In this document: positions 1 to 10,182 of the stretch, in pieces
How the letters are laid out: the number at the start of each line of letters is the position of its first letter
Numbering within the stretch: position 1 is the stretch's first letter
Origin: Puccinia triticina
Taxonomy: Eukaryota > Basidiomycota > Pucciniomycetes > Pucciniales > Pucciniaceae
Assembly (NCBI RefSeq): GCF_026914185.1
Contig: NC_070560.1
Location: forward strand, 408,001-472,000
Direction of reading: 5' to 3'
DNA length: 64,000 nt
Program-made: the position numbers and the translations under genes
The notes under the pieces: model-generated
The model's database searches: none
What the model saw: the letters and a program-made list of their open reading frames with translations, nothing else
What the model was told of the DNA's origin: nothing

Positions 1-659
1 CCCCTTACTGCACATACCCCTTTCATGCATACATACCCCTTTAATCATTTGTGTCTTTTATGTGTTAACTAGAGGCCAAGGCGGCTGCGCCGCTGCAGGG
101 CCCAAAACCCTGTGTCAACTTTATAAGGGCCCACCCACCATTTCTCCCTTGGCATAGTCATTCCCTTCCAGGCGCCTCCAAATTAGGCTTAAGATTATCT
201 CATACACATTCATAAATTTTGATTGGAGGACTTCTGTTTGGCTAAAATTCCCAATCTAGAGGGAATAGCTAAATCTGACTGGCTTGTTGAAACTTATCAA
301 GATCAAGTTTTCACCAGCAGACAAGTTTTAGCGCCTTCCTCTCATTATATTCATTAGGAAATGGTAAGTCTGACAAGTAATGAGTTCAGTAAATAAATAT
401 TCAAAATTGTGAATAGATTTCCAAAAAGAAAGAAGCCCTCCCCCTCCACAACATCTTGCTTTATCCCACTTTCTTAAATCCACAAAATCCTAGACTTCTG
501 GATCTAAGTTTTGGGGTGTTTTTTTTTTACAAATTTACAACAAAAAATAGCACACAAAACAGTTAAACAAAGGCACAAGTTGAAATCCCCAAAGGCCCAA
601 AGGCCCTATGGATGACCCTCAAGCTGTGCCGTAGCAACAAGCAAAAGTGGGCCGGTTGT
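1..659. other. No gene recognised; AT-rich noncoding
   Basis: No reading frame with recognisable motifs or codon bias is visible. The stretch has short homopolymer runs and ordinary AT-rich sequence. I see nothing else here. Confidence 0.5.
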
Positions 660-660
660 T

Positions 661-745
661 AAAGGTGTCCATTGAGGGCCTAACCAAGTGGTTAGGGGGC
701 TCCCAGGGAGGGGGTAGGACAAAACCGGATCCCCTGGGGGGATAA
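661..745 (+). repeat. Possible tRNA-derived SINE head (pol III A/B-box-like)
   Basis: The segment at 679-696 (CCTAACCAAGTGGTTAGG) resembles the A-box/D-arm of tRNA-Ser/Leu type genes. About 40 bp downstream, near 722-732, AACCGGATCCC loosely resembles a B box. No complete cloverleaf could be folded by eye, so this is not called a tRNA gene. A tRNA-derived SINE or a decayed tRNA is the most likely explanation. A 134-codon minus-strand frame across 606-1010 has no recognisable motif and is not called. Confidence 0.3.
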
Positions 746-760
746 ACCGGTGCAACTCCC

Positions 761-3233
761 TCTCCTTTAAATAATCATGCTGGGCCTTATGCCACCAGCA
801 TTCAACACTGCACACCCCTGACCGCTTGTTGCTAATGCCCTGGTTGTTACGAGTTGCCAGTGCTACCATCACCGTACCAACCCAGCACCTTCCAGCCAAT
901 TTTCCAACCAACTCAGCTTGTTGTCCATTCACCGCCGGTTGGTTACTCCCCTCACCTGCGTTCCTTGTCTTCACCCCACAGCTGTCTACTGAAATAAAAA
1001 TTGGTTGCACAAATGTGCCCCTTGGCCAACAGTTTTTCTAACCATACAGCTCCCGCGCCGCCTTGCTCATCCCACGCCCGTTCTAGACGCAATTGTTGCT
1101 TTCCTACACACAAGCCCACGCTGGTCATGTGTTTTTCCCTGTTGTTCTTAACTCACCCCTTCCATCAGCTCAATGGACCAAGCGCTCCCACCATCTTTCT
1201 TTCCGTCAATACTTGCCACTGCTGCGCTTGCCCGCCTACTTGTTTCCAGTCACTTGGGGGTTTTTTTACTACACAGCTGCTTTGAGAGGAAAGGAATCAT
1301 CAAACCAGGTACCCAGAAGGAAAAATATGTTTTGAGTCCTAACACTGTTAACAATCCGTTTAGCTGCAATACAAAATTAATCATCTTTGGAACGTTTTGT
1401 AGTTATCTCTTCTTGGGTACGAACAACTACTATAGCGCTTGTAACAAATCTTACACCAGCTGGAACAAATTCTCTCTTTGATCTTGGTTGGAATGTCATG
1501 GTATTGCTAAACATCTGGTAGATGGAGCAAAAGCCAAATGAGACAGGTTTGCCTTTAATAATCCCGCTGTTCATGGATGGTGACTGACAATGATAATCTT
1601 ATTTTCTCTACATTTCAATTGGTTAATTGATAATGTATTTCTGAAGTCTGACTCCTAGGCCAAGAAAGAGATCTTAGACTTTTTTCAAAGAAGTATTCCA
1701 ATTTTGCCTTGAAGTCAAGTGAATACGTCAGTTGGTCAGACAATCAAGTGCGCGGGTGGCTGCCTATGCATGGGATGGAGGTCCCAATGAGCACCAATCA
1801 CGAAGAACTACTTTAGTTAATGCACAAAAATTGTAAGTTTTTGATTCACGTTACATCACCCTTATTCCTCTGTGTCTGGAGTTTGTTAACCAACTGCATG
1901 AAAATTTTTGTCAAGACGCCAAGTCAAAAGATGAAATGTGTAATATCCTTTCCTCAGTTACCTGCATTTTCTTCGAGCAAGCAGGCTCTTGAAGACCCTG
2001 CTTACTGGAAGACACTATCAAAAGGCTCAAGGAGCCGGTTGGGTATGGATGTATCAAGCAAGACGCTGCTGGTTATAGGGACGCGATCTCCAAGAACACT
2101 GCACAGGCTGACAATCAAGCTAAACGCAAGCTCTAAAAAAATGAATCATATCTGAGAATGTGATTAGCACTGTTTAGTTAGCTTGGTCAAGGGCTGCAGT
2201 TGTGCACCAGTACTATTCATTGAAGAATTTATTTATTTGTAATCCTAAGTAGCCCAGATTTCACTTTTCATGTATTGTATTTGATTGACCCAATTGCATT
2301 TTTGGTTTTGCACACATGAAGGGGTCTTTAACTTTTGCATTGCGTTTTTTGCCGAACTTAACATTCATGACTCCATCCTAATCTAGATGCCCTGCCAATG
2401 GGTGGTCCCCTCGCGAGGGCTCTGCTTTTGACCTCATTGCTCCAGTACTTGTCTTCTCTCACGTTTGAGAGCCCCGTAAACCAGGGGCCATGAATAAGGG
2501 ATGCGGATGGCTAATTGAGGGATGGGCTGTCCCGCATCAGGCTCCGGAACCACGATGGCTTACATCTATTGTGACCATTGAGAAGTCAACTAGACACCCA
2601 AACATGATTGCCCCCTTACTGCGAGCGTAACAAAGCCCGCGGCACCGCGGAGCCGTAGGTGTACATAAGCGGGGATTATGACTAACAACGAGATTCTTGT
2701 GTGATCCAGTCTACTGACACTTCCTAGGCGGTAATGAGAGCCAAGGATAATCCTGTGGCCACTATTGGTGACACACGTGCCCTCCGTGGCGGGATGGAAC
2801 CTTTGGCTTCCTTGGCTAAGTCTGGGATGACCCGGGAGTATCTTCTCTACCTCCCCAAGTCACCCCGGTATGGGATAAAGGGAAGAGGCTCCTTCCTCTT
2901 CCTCCTCCTCTGTGTCTTCTTGCCCTTAGGTTCTTGTGACCCAAGGGAGAAGAAATAGTGAGTAGGGAAGAGCTCTTGCACCCCCTCAACGGGTGGTGTA
3001 GTGTAGCTCCTCATTAGGAGCTCTTCAGCCGTAAGGTCTGAGCCCGTCCCAAAACTCCAGGGGCCTGGAGCCAGCTCAGACCTAAATGACCCTTTATCCC
3101 TTCTAAGCTCCTTGTCTGAGGCCAGCCTACCACTCTAGGCTCTTGGAGTGCATCTGGGGAATTTGTTCTTAGCGCAACTCTGCAACAGTTAGTATGCATT
3201 GCACCTAACTACTACCTATTACTGTTTTCCCTT
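761..3233. other. No gene recognised
   Basis: Only short frames without recognisable motifs are present. The GC-richer part at about 2380-3200 lies directly downstream, in minus-strand sense, of the DIRS-like RT gene. It could be decayed 3' sequence of that element, but no tyrosine recombinase motif was found. Confidence 0.4.
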
Positions 3234-5009
3234 TCAATCTGCTTCTGTTATCTGCATGATCAGCTCTTCTAGGTCCCTTGGGACCTCAATCCTTAGTTGA
3301 TCTTGGTTCCTGTGGCCTTGCCGTTGACCCCTAGATAGTGTGTCCGCGCGGTTTTCCGCGGATACTACCTGTTTCGCGACCAGGTTAATCTGCTGTTCGA
3401 TCAGTACTTTCTGTATCTTCTTCCACTCGTTGTTGACAAAGCGGTCCTTCAACTGCCATTTTAGGACCACACTTTCTGTTGTGGTGTTATCCATCCACAC
3501 TATGAATGTTTTCCCTTTCCTGGTGCCGAGTTTCAGAAGCATTAATAGGCCTAGTTGGACAGCTACCGTCTCTAGCCTGGCAATCCGTTCTTCCTCTTCA
3601 GGACCTTCTTCTAGTCCTCTGTCCAGGACGACCATGGATTGTAAGCGAAATTGCGCCCAGCGTTTGCCTATCAGTACCCCAATGCCGTAGCTGGTCGAGG
3701 CATCCCCCACCCATCCGACCTCTGTCGGCTCTTGTCGCGGGATCAGTCTGGTCGGCGTGAAATTCTTGAGAGTTGTTAACCACTTGTGCAGATCTTCCTC
3801 AGCATCCTTTGGGATTGGCCGCCTTTTCTCTTTGTGGACCCAATCCATTAGCCACCAGTATATGCCGCAAAGGAAACATCGGAGCTGTGGTAAGATGTAT
3901 GATACGTGGTTTAGGCGTCCAGCGATGACCTCGACCTTGCTGTACGAGAAATTTGCGCCTATTTCAAGGAAGTGCTGAACTTGCCGAATACGTTTTGCGA
4001 GTTTTTCATCCGGGAGTCTCACAGTTTTCTTGGTCCCATTCCAAATGAAACTGACATACTTCTGTTCTTCTAAGAACGGGGAGTATTTTGTGGTGTTGGT
4101 TTTCACCCCTAGCTTGTCTGATTGTTTCACCACATCTGTCATCAGGGTTGGGGAGCTGACCTTCTTTATGAAGAGGTTGTCGTCCACCCATCGGAAGATA
4201 TTCACCACATCAAATTCCGCTAGCATGACCTTCTTCCACGCATCCGCTGGCCTGCCAAAGGAGCGGCATCCGGCAAAGCCCCCAAAGGTGATTCGTGTAT
4301 CTAGAAGTAGGCCGTCGTCAAAGTCTCGTACCATTAGATAGGGCCATTGGTCCGGGGCCGTGGGTATCTGGCGGTATGCCTTTTCCCAGTCGAAGATGGC
4401 TAGGAGCACTGGATACTTCAGGTTTTTAATGAAGTTTGCCACGATGTTAAAGTCGTCCCATGTTGTCTGAAAATTCTTTGCGTCTACGAAGGAATTCACC
4501 GAAGGGATCTTGGCACTACCGTGAGGGAAAGAGAGATCATTGATTGGTCTGAGCAAGCCATCGCCGTTTATCACTGCCCCTAGTGGGTTCGTGCGGAAGA
4601 ATGGGAAACACTTGGCCACTTGATTGTACGTGAAAGGTCCAAACATCCGTTTGGCTTTAAGTTCTTTCTGAATCGACTCGCACGGGTAGGGGTAGCCACT
4701 GTAGCAATCCTTGTCCCCGCTATCCGACTTGATCCTCTTCTCAGCTTGATGTGCCAGCGCCCGGTCTTGCCAGACTTTGTTGACTATGGTGAGGGGGAAC
4801 GGTGCTCGGAACGCAAGGAGGTTCCTTTTGAAGACAGGCGTGAAGCCCAGGTCGTCGTTGGTGGGGATTGCGGCATCGTTGAATATGACGGGAGCCCCCA
4901 GGTGGTATTATCCCACCATCATCTCGTCGAAGTCCCGGGTCCGGGGGATACTTGCTTGAGTCGGGACAGGAACCTTGAAGCCTGGGATGGGCGGAAAGTC
5001 GGTCACCAT
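3234..5009 (-). pseudogene. DIRS-like reverse transcriptase / RNase H, disrupted
   Basis: This encodes an RT followed by RNase H of a retrotransposon. The uninterrupted part from the ATG at 4646 is 470 aa. Visible RT motifs are AIFDWEKAYRQIP (first catalytic Asp), GGFAGCRSFGRPADAW and FRWVDDNLFIKK (VDD in place of YxDD). RNase H acidic positions follow in GWVGDAST, RLETVAVQ, WMDNTTTE and RADTLSRG. Upstream of that ATG the same frame stays open, apart from one TAA at 4908-4910, back to about 5009, where it must change frame to join the upstream ORF. Thus at least one nonsense change and one frameshift exist. The RT style suggests a tyrosine-recombinase (DIRS/Ngaro-like) element, but no recombinase or terminal repeats were found here, so class assignment is moderate. 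RT/RH identity is secure. Confidence 0.8.
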
Positions 5010-5889
5010 GAGGGGGGTTGGTGACGGGTGACGGTACGGCGTTGGATGAGGTTGGTTAGCGTTGGGGGGTCGGCTGGCTTGGTAGTCTTTCGAAGTGTTG
5101 GTGCTGGTCTGGGTGGGAGTTGCGGTCGCACGTTCTGATCCATCTGTGGCCGTCCGGCCGAGGCCGGCTCAGATTTGATAGAAGACTTCTGCCTGGCTTG
5201 CCTTCCCTTCTTCATCCGCCGCCATCCCCTTTTGAACGCCACTAGCATCGCTTCCCTGAGGTCCAGCGTCCCTTTCCTCGCGCCGACCAAGCCTTCTCCT
5301 ATCTCTCACATTGCTCCTACTGGATTATCTGCATAACGGTGTAAGCGTAGCAGACAATCTCAGCATCACAACCTCTCTCCTCTAACCCCAAAACCTATGA
5401 AACGTCTATAAGCTTACCATTCTTGAGTTCGATCGTTTTTGTCCCTGCCTTTCCTCCTCTCTCTACCACCTCCCAGATTTCCTCCAGTCCATTTGTTCCC
5501 CCTTTCTCTCTTCCCTCTTCGCCGTCTCCGACCTCCCCCTCGTCTCCTTCCGGGGCTCGCGATGTTGACCTAGTCCAAATCTTCCTTGTTGAGGCCTTCT
5601 GGATGGTTACTTTCTTTGTCTTCTTCGTTGGGGGAGCTTGTGTCTTTGACTGGTCTTGCTCGTCGAGTTCAACCTCCTCCTGCTGGCTCCGTTGGTTGGC
5701 GGACACCACCTGAGTGGGTCCTGGCTCCGCTTCACCATCTTGCCCCTGCGACTCGGTTTGATCCTTGTTGATCCCCGCGATCTGCTTTACGGTTGCGGTA
5801 GCTGCTGCTATTAAGTTGGACATTTTGTCAGTCTCTTCCGCTTTCCAATCTAGCAAAGCAAAAAAAAATTGGTCCTTGATCGGCGGCAA
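5003..5889 (-). pseudogene. Gag-like / N-terminal region of the DIRS-like element
   Basis: Two open segments, 5395-5889 (164 aa, acidic, Gln/Glu-rich, with a Lys-rich patch TKKTKKVTIQK) and 5003-5290 (95 aa, basic), lie immediately upstream of the RT in the same orientation. The first stops at TAG 5395-5397, yet the frame remains open for about 30 further codons, so that stop may be a CAG-to-TAG change. A second TGA lies just before the 5290 segment. I infer a broken gag-like ORF1. No zinc knuckle is visible. Confidence 0.45.
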
Positions 5890-5939
5890 AAATTTTGGTC
5901 CTTGATTGGCGAGTCCTTGGTGGCAACCTGCTATCGGCG

Positions 5940-6200
5940 GGAATCGGTGATGTTCTGGTTCCGTGTTGGCTACTGCTGACCGGTACCGGTTGCTCCCCGA
6001 TCAACTAGGTTTCAGTGCTCGGCTGCTGCGACCTCTGTTGCGGAGCGCAGTGCTCCCTTGTGGGCGGGAGTCGTCTGCGTGCTCTTGCCGGTGCTCTCTA
6101 CTGCGCTGTCCGCGGGGTGCCGCCTCTCCCGTTAGCGCTCCTGGACTCGTCCCAACTCCCGCTGCGCTCCCGGTAAGCGCACAGAGAATCTTGAAAATAA
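5940..6200 (+). repeat. Dispersed repeat, inverted relative of 13970-14235
   Basis: This stretch and the reverse complement of 13970-14235 share CCGGTACCGGTTGCTCC, ATCAACTAGGTTT and GCGCTCCCGGTAAGCGCACA in the same order, with diverged sequence between. It is a dispersed repeat family, type unknown. One copy lies upstream of the DIRS-like gene and the other inside the Ty3 element. Confidence 0.55.
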
Positions 6201-6761
6201 CCGTAGCTTTTCTTCCTCCTCACTTATAAACTAGTCAATGCATTTTCTGCTATCCTTCATCTATCCCAGCTGAGTGCTGGCATCTTGTCTCCATTCCTAC
6301 ATATGTAGCTTCTCTCCATTATTATTTGTTGTTTTTCTATCTTTTTTTGAAATCATCAAATTCTTGAAGTCTCATTGGACCTTTATGGTTTTCTCTTCTG
6401 CCTCATTGATTTTAATTAATTGACGCCCATTGTCAGCCGGGCTACTATAATAAGTTAGAGCCCGGCTAACTAATCTAGCAGTCTTAGTAACTTTAGAGCA
6501 TCCACCCTTGTCTCTGTAAACCCGCTCGGTAAGGCAGATTTACAGAGCAGGTAAGGGATTTTCCACCCCCGTGCCCTCTTTAGGGCTCTTTAGCTAAATG
6601 TTTGTTCGGTAAATCTTTAAGACTCGCTAGATTTACCAAGCCCTACAGAGCCTCTGTAAGGAAAATTTTGACGAGGCCTGCCAACCCCTCGCCAAACCCA
6701 AGTACATACATACTACACAACAGATATTGTAAGTACATGCCAACCCCTCTCCACCCCCCGC

Positions 6762-7579
6762 TGTGGTGATTTATATAGGCGAGCGTGGCAGAAATGTCCA
6801 CGCGGGGATAGCGCGGGCGGGAATGCACAAAGCCGGTGCATTCCGGTGACATAAGCACTGAGGATTAGGTCAGGAAAGCACGCTAGGAAAGCTTACGGAA
6901 AGTCACGCGCGGATTGGAATGCACGGATCGCGGGTTTCGGATCGGAGCGGAAAAGACAGGGCTGGACTGCGGCGGGACTACACACGTGGACTGGTAGCAG
7001 CGGCGCGTCAGCGGGTGAGCCACGACAGCCGGAGCGGGTTCCACTAGCGGGTGGAACCGGGGTGAAGGCGGAGGCGAGAGAACGACTGACGGGGGCTAGA
7101 CAGAGGACGGTGGGAGGACAAGCGTCGGAGAGGAGCGGAGTCTGGGAGAGTGACGAGCGGGATAGCGGGCGGAGCTGGAGGACTAGTGCGGGATCGGGTG
7201 GGAACGGTGACATGCGTGGAGGGAAGGATGGGGTGGCTGAGGGTTTTCTCCTTTCCTTTCTTTATCCTGAATCCTATCATCTTACGGATTACTTGCTATT
7301 GTACTTACAACGACGGACGTACTAGAGTATTAGGAGATTACCTGTGTTCTTATTCTTTTTAGAGAGATACTTGCGGAGTTTGTGCTACAAAGTGCGGAGC
7401 TTTATTCACCTGCGGATTATTACGCTATAGATCAGGCTCAGTAGAGGAGCGCTGAAGGCTAGCGGAAAGTAGCAGTGCGGAGCCGAGTTACCGACAATCA
7501 CACAGCCCGGACATCAATATATCTTGAAGGAGGCGGTTAGCGGACAGTTTTCACCAACTAACCAGCTTTTATTCTCACA
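6762..7579 (+). repeat. 5' LTR of the Ty3/Gypsy element (818 bp)
   Basis: It begins TGTGGTGATTTATATAGG and ends TTTTATTCTCACA. It matches 16337-17173 throughout, apart from six substitutions and lacking 19 bp. The TATA-like TTTATATAGG lies at the very start. The LTR is purine-rich and GC-rich in its first half. Confidence 0.95.
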
Positions 7580-7614
7580 AGTGGGGGTCTGGCCGGGAAC
7601 CCAACTTTGTGTCG
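7572..7614 (+). promoter_or_regulatory. Primer-binding region / hairpin at the LTR junction
   Basis: The sequence just inside the 5' LTR does not read as the usual TGGTATCAGAGC. It contains GTCTGGCCGGGAACCC, flanked by CACAAGTGGG and CCCAACTTTGTG, which can pair as an imperfect stem over the LTR boundary. TGGCCGGGAACC could itself be a PBS, but no matching tRNA 3' end comes to mind. The primer is therefore unassigned. Confidence 0.4.
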
Positions 7615-7655
7615 TTATTGGATACTTGGGAACTAGACTTGCGCGGAAACGTTGA

Positions 7656-9056
7656 ATGAACCCTTTGGAAGACGAATTCTTCACTCCAGGCGACGAAGAA
7701 TCTCAGATCGGGTCAGGCGGCTCGAACAGCGGAGACACAGTAACTGCGGAAAGCGGGGAAGGTTCTGCTTCAAGACCAGCCAAAAGACAATCGTGGTTGG
7801 GATTAGCGGGGGGACCGAGATTAGGACAGACATCTTTTTCGTCGGCGCGGAGTCAGTTTTTGCCCAATCAGTCAATTGCATCGAGGAGGCGACAGTTGTA
7901 TCAGCGGAGCATTCTGAACGATCGACCAGCGGTGCCAGCGGGAGGATCGACGAGCGGAACTTACGGAGTTCGACCAGAAGAGACGGAAGACGAGAACATG
8001 GAAGACGCGCTAGGAGGGCAACGACCCGCGGCTCCAGCGCCAAGCGGAGCGAAGATACGGCCCAGGGATTATCCGCACCTTAAGTTTTCAGAGGCGGAGG
8101 TGGAGCGTTTTATCAACCGGTTCGAAAGAGCGGCTTTGGAAGAAGGTCTGACGGATGCGGATAAAGCGTATCAGGTGGTCAACTTCTTTCCGGAAGGCGA
8201 GGACTTGCGGGAAGTGGAGGACATGAAGGGGTTCGAGAGTAAGGATTGGACCAAGCTCAAGGAAGAGATACTTGAGAGGTGGGAAGATCGCGGGCCCAGA
8301 TATTGGGAGAGTGACTTGGAGAAAGTGGCCTTGGAGCGTGCGGAAAAGGGCGGTGTGCGGACAAGAGCGGAGTATGTGTCCTACATTACCAGTTTCGATC
8401 AGGTTCTATGGTACTTGGAGCGGAACGAGATCGTGACGGCCGATATGGGTACAACGACGCGGATTTTCTTGAAGGGATTTGACCGGACTTTCACTGAGAA
8501 GGTACTGCGGGGGCTTAACGAGCGGGGACTGATGGTCAAACCACGACTCGGCGGGCCAAAACTGTTGCCCAGCATGAAGGAGATGCGGTCCGCCGTTAAG
8601 GCGGAACTTGAAGTGTTGGAGCTCATGAACGACAGTCAAGGAGATGCGGTCGTGAAGGCGGACCCGGCTCCGCAGGCGCCGGTGACGGTCAAAGACTTGA
8701 GTGACCTGGCAGATACGCTGAAAGAGTTGAAGCTGTTCATGCAGAAAGCGGCGCACAAGCCGAAGGAGCAACAGGCGGCCGTGGCACCAGCAGCTGCTCC
8801 CGCGGCTCCTCAGGCGGATGTTGCTCCGCAGGCTGGCGGGATGCCGCCGTGGAGGCGAGGACCTCCCGTGTGCGACTATTGCAAGGAAACTGGCCACATG
8901 CGGAATCAGTGCGAGTATTTCAAAACGGACAGGCGCGTTCTTTTGGCCGGATCGTACGCCAGTAGATGGACCGATCCCGAGAGATGTGGTGCGGGCCGGA
9001 CAACCTTTGGCGAAAGGAAAAGAGGCGGAAGGGAAAGTGAATATCGGGATGGTTAA
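7656..9056 (+). CDS. gag: Ty3 Gag with CCHC zinc knuckle
   Basis: This is the structural capsid/nucleocapsid protein of the element, 466 aa in frame. The order is a Ser/Gly-rich N-terminus, a retrotransposon-gag core (about residues 135-300, charged and Trp-containing, RFINRFERAALEEGLTDADK), a Gln/Ala/Pro-rich linker, then CDYCKETGHMRNQCEYF near residue 405, a CX2CX4HX4C nucleic-acid-binding knuckle. The start at 7656 lies 77 bp inside the 5' LTR and is the first ATG of this frame. Shortly after the knuckle (about 8935) the natural continuation passes to the next frame (+1), used by the protease ORF, which overlaps from 8818. Whether that is a programmed shift as in Ty3 or a mutation cannot be decided here. 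Confidence 0.9.
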   Translation: MNPLEDEFFTPGDEESQIGSGGSNSGDTVTAESGEGSASRPAKRQSWLGLAGGPRLGQTSFSSARSQFLPNQSIASRRRQLYQRSILNDRPAVPAGGSTSGTYGVRPEETEDENMEDALGGQRPAAPAPSGAKIRPRDYPHLKFSEAEVERFINRFERAALEEGLTDADKAYQVVNFFPEGEDLREVEDMKGFESKDWTKLKEEILERWEDRGPRYWESDLEKVALERAEKGGVRTRAEYVSYITSFDQVLWYLERNEIVTADMGTTTRIFLKGFDRTFTEKVLRGLNERGLMVKPRLGGPKLLPSMKEMRSAVKAELEVLELMNDSQGDAVVKADPAPQAPVTVKDLSDLADTLKELKLFMQKAAHKPKEQQAAVAPAAAPAAPQADVAPQAGGMPPWRRGPPVCDYCKETGHMRNQCEYFKTDRRVLLAGSYASRWTDPERCGAGRTTFGERKRGGRESEYRDG

Positions 9057-9939
9057 GGGCATGGTGTGGAAGCCGCCGGCAGTGGCCAGCAGCGTGAAGT
9101 GCGTGCAAACGGGGGAAGTCTTTTTGGGGGAGCGTTTGGAGAAGATGGATTTGGATCCCGTTCCCGCTCCTAAAGCCAGGCCGGAGCCGGTCAAGCAGCT
9201 TCCGGCAGCTCCGGTGGTGGGGGGCAACAAGAAAAAGGCGGCAGAAGTTGCACGGCGAGCAATGGGCGCGGAAACCACGGTAGCTCTTACCTTGAGGGAG
9301 CTGGCGGCAATTTCCCCGGTGATGGCGGATGAGATGATCAGCGTGCTGAAAGAGGCGTCAGGGGAAAGGAGGCCAGCGGCGACGGCTGTTACCACTAACA
9401 CGGAAGCTGCGGAGGTTAAGTGTGCGGAGTTTGGACACTCGCTGGATTCAATTCCCGTTCTACCGTCTACGGCCGTGTCCTGTCCACTGGGATACGTTAG
9501 TATGAGGGTGGGAAACGTCACGAAATGGGCTATGATCGACACAGGGTCCATGATCAACATTCTCCCGGCGGATTTGGCGTCGGAGGCTAACTTGGTGCTG
9601 CGGAAGACTCACATAAAAATCCGCACAATGGGCGGGTTTACTTGTGAAGTGGACGGGATAGCGGAGGCGGAGACGGTGGAGGTGGCGAAGGTGACCAAGA
9701 AGTTATCGTTCTTGGTGACCAGGTCTCACGAGATTATTCTTGGTCGACCAGCACTCTTTGCTTTTCGAGCGCAACTGCGCTTCTGCCCCGCAAGGCAAGA
9801 GGAAGTGATGCGGGTGGAAGGGACTCACGGAAAGCAGTACGAGACAATCATCTGTCAGCCTCAAAGCGGAGATTGGGTGACGGAAGTGGGCGATGGGGCA
9901 CCGCATCACTGTGCAGAGCCTCCCGCGGAGGATTTTTAG
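8818..9939 (+). CDS. pol (PR): Ty3 aspartic protease region
   Basis: This frame carries the retropepsin that processes Gag-Pol. The active site is MIDTGSMINILP (around 9532-9570) and the flap/C-terminal motif is IILGRPALFAF (around 9733). The N-terminal 230 residues are a charged Ala/Lys/Pro-rich linker. It probably is entered by a +1 shift from gag near 8935, so the first codons of the 8818 frame are likely not translated. It ends at TAG 9937-9939. Between here and 10183 the protease frame has further stops (10051, 10075 and near 10117), while another frame is open at 9873-10232. That suggests a frameshifted, low-complexity PR-RT linker. Confidence 0.8.
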   Translation: MLLRRLAGCRRGGEDLPCATIARKLATCGISASISKRTGAFFWPDRTPVDGPIPRDVVRAGQPLAKGKEAEGKVNIGMVKGMVWKPPAVASSVKCVQTGEVFLGERLEKMDLDPVPAPKARPEPVKQLPAAPVVGGNKKKAAEVARRAMGAETTVALTLRELAAISPVMADEMISVLKEASGERRPAATAVTTNTEAAEVKCAEFGHSLDSIPVLPSTAVSCPLGYVSMRVGNVTKWAMIDTGSMINILPADLASEANLVLRKTHIKIRTMGGFTCEVDGIAEAETVEVAKVTKKLSFLVTRSHEIILGRPALFAFRAQLRFCPARQEEVMRVEGTHGKQYETIICQPQSGDWVTEVGDGAPHHCAEPPAEDF

Positions 9940-10182
9940 TTGTCGGCCAAGCTATCCGGGCGGAGGGAGCTTCGACTCAACCTGGACGGTCGACATTTAA
10001 GAAGCGGGAGGGTATTGGCAAAGGTACGGCGAGGCGGGTCAATACCAAAGTGAGCTTTCCATCGTGTGCATCTCTGAGTGCGGAAGGATCAAAGCACTAC
10101 CACAGCGCCACTGTGGTGAGCCGTGACTCTGCGACAGGGACAAGTGACGAGCGGGAAGCGGGAATGGACAAGAGCGGAATAA

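Noticed and set aside
606..1010. 134-aa minus-strand frame
   Set aside because: No domain, overlaps a tRNA-like repeat, no start or splice context.
7681..8043. Antisense frame over gag
   Set aside because: Shadow of the gag codon bias; no motif, unlike the spliced antisense gene at 14808-16215.
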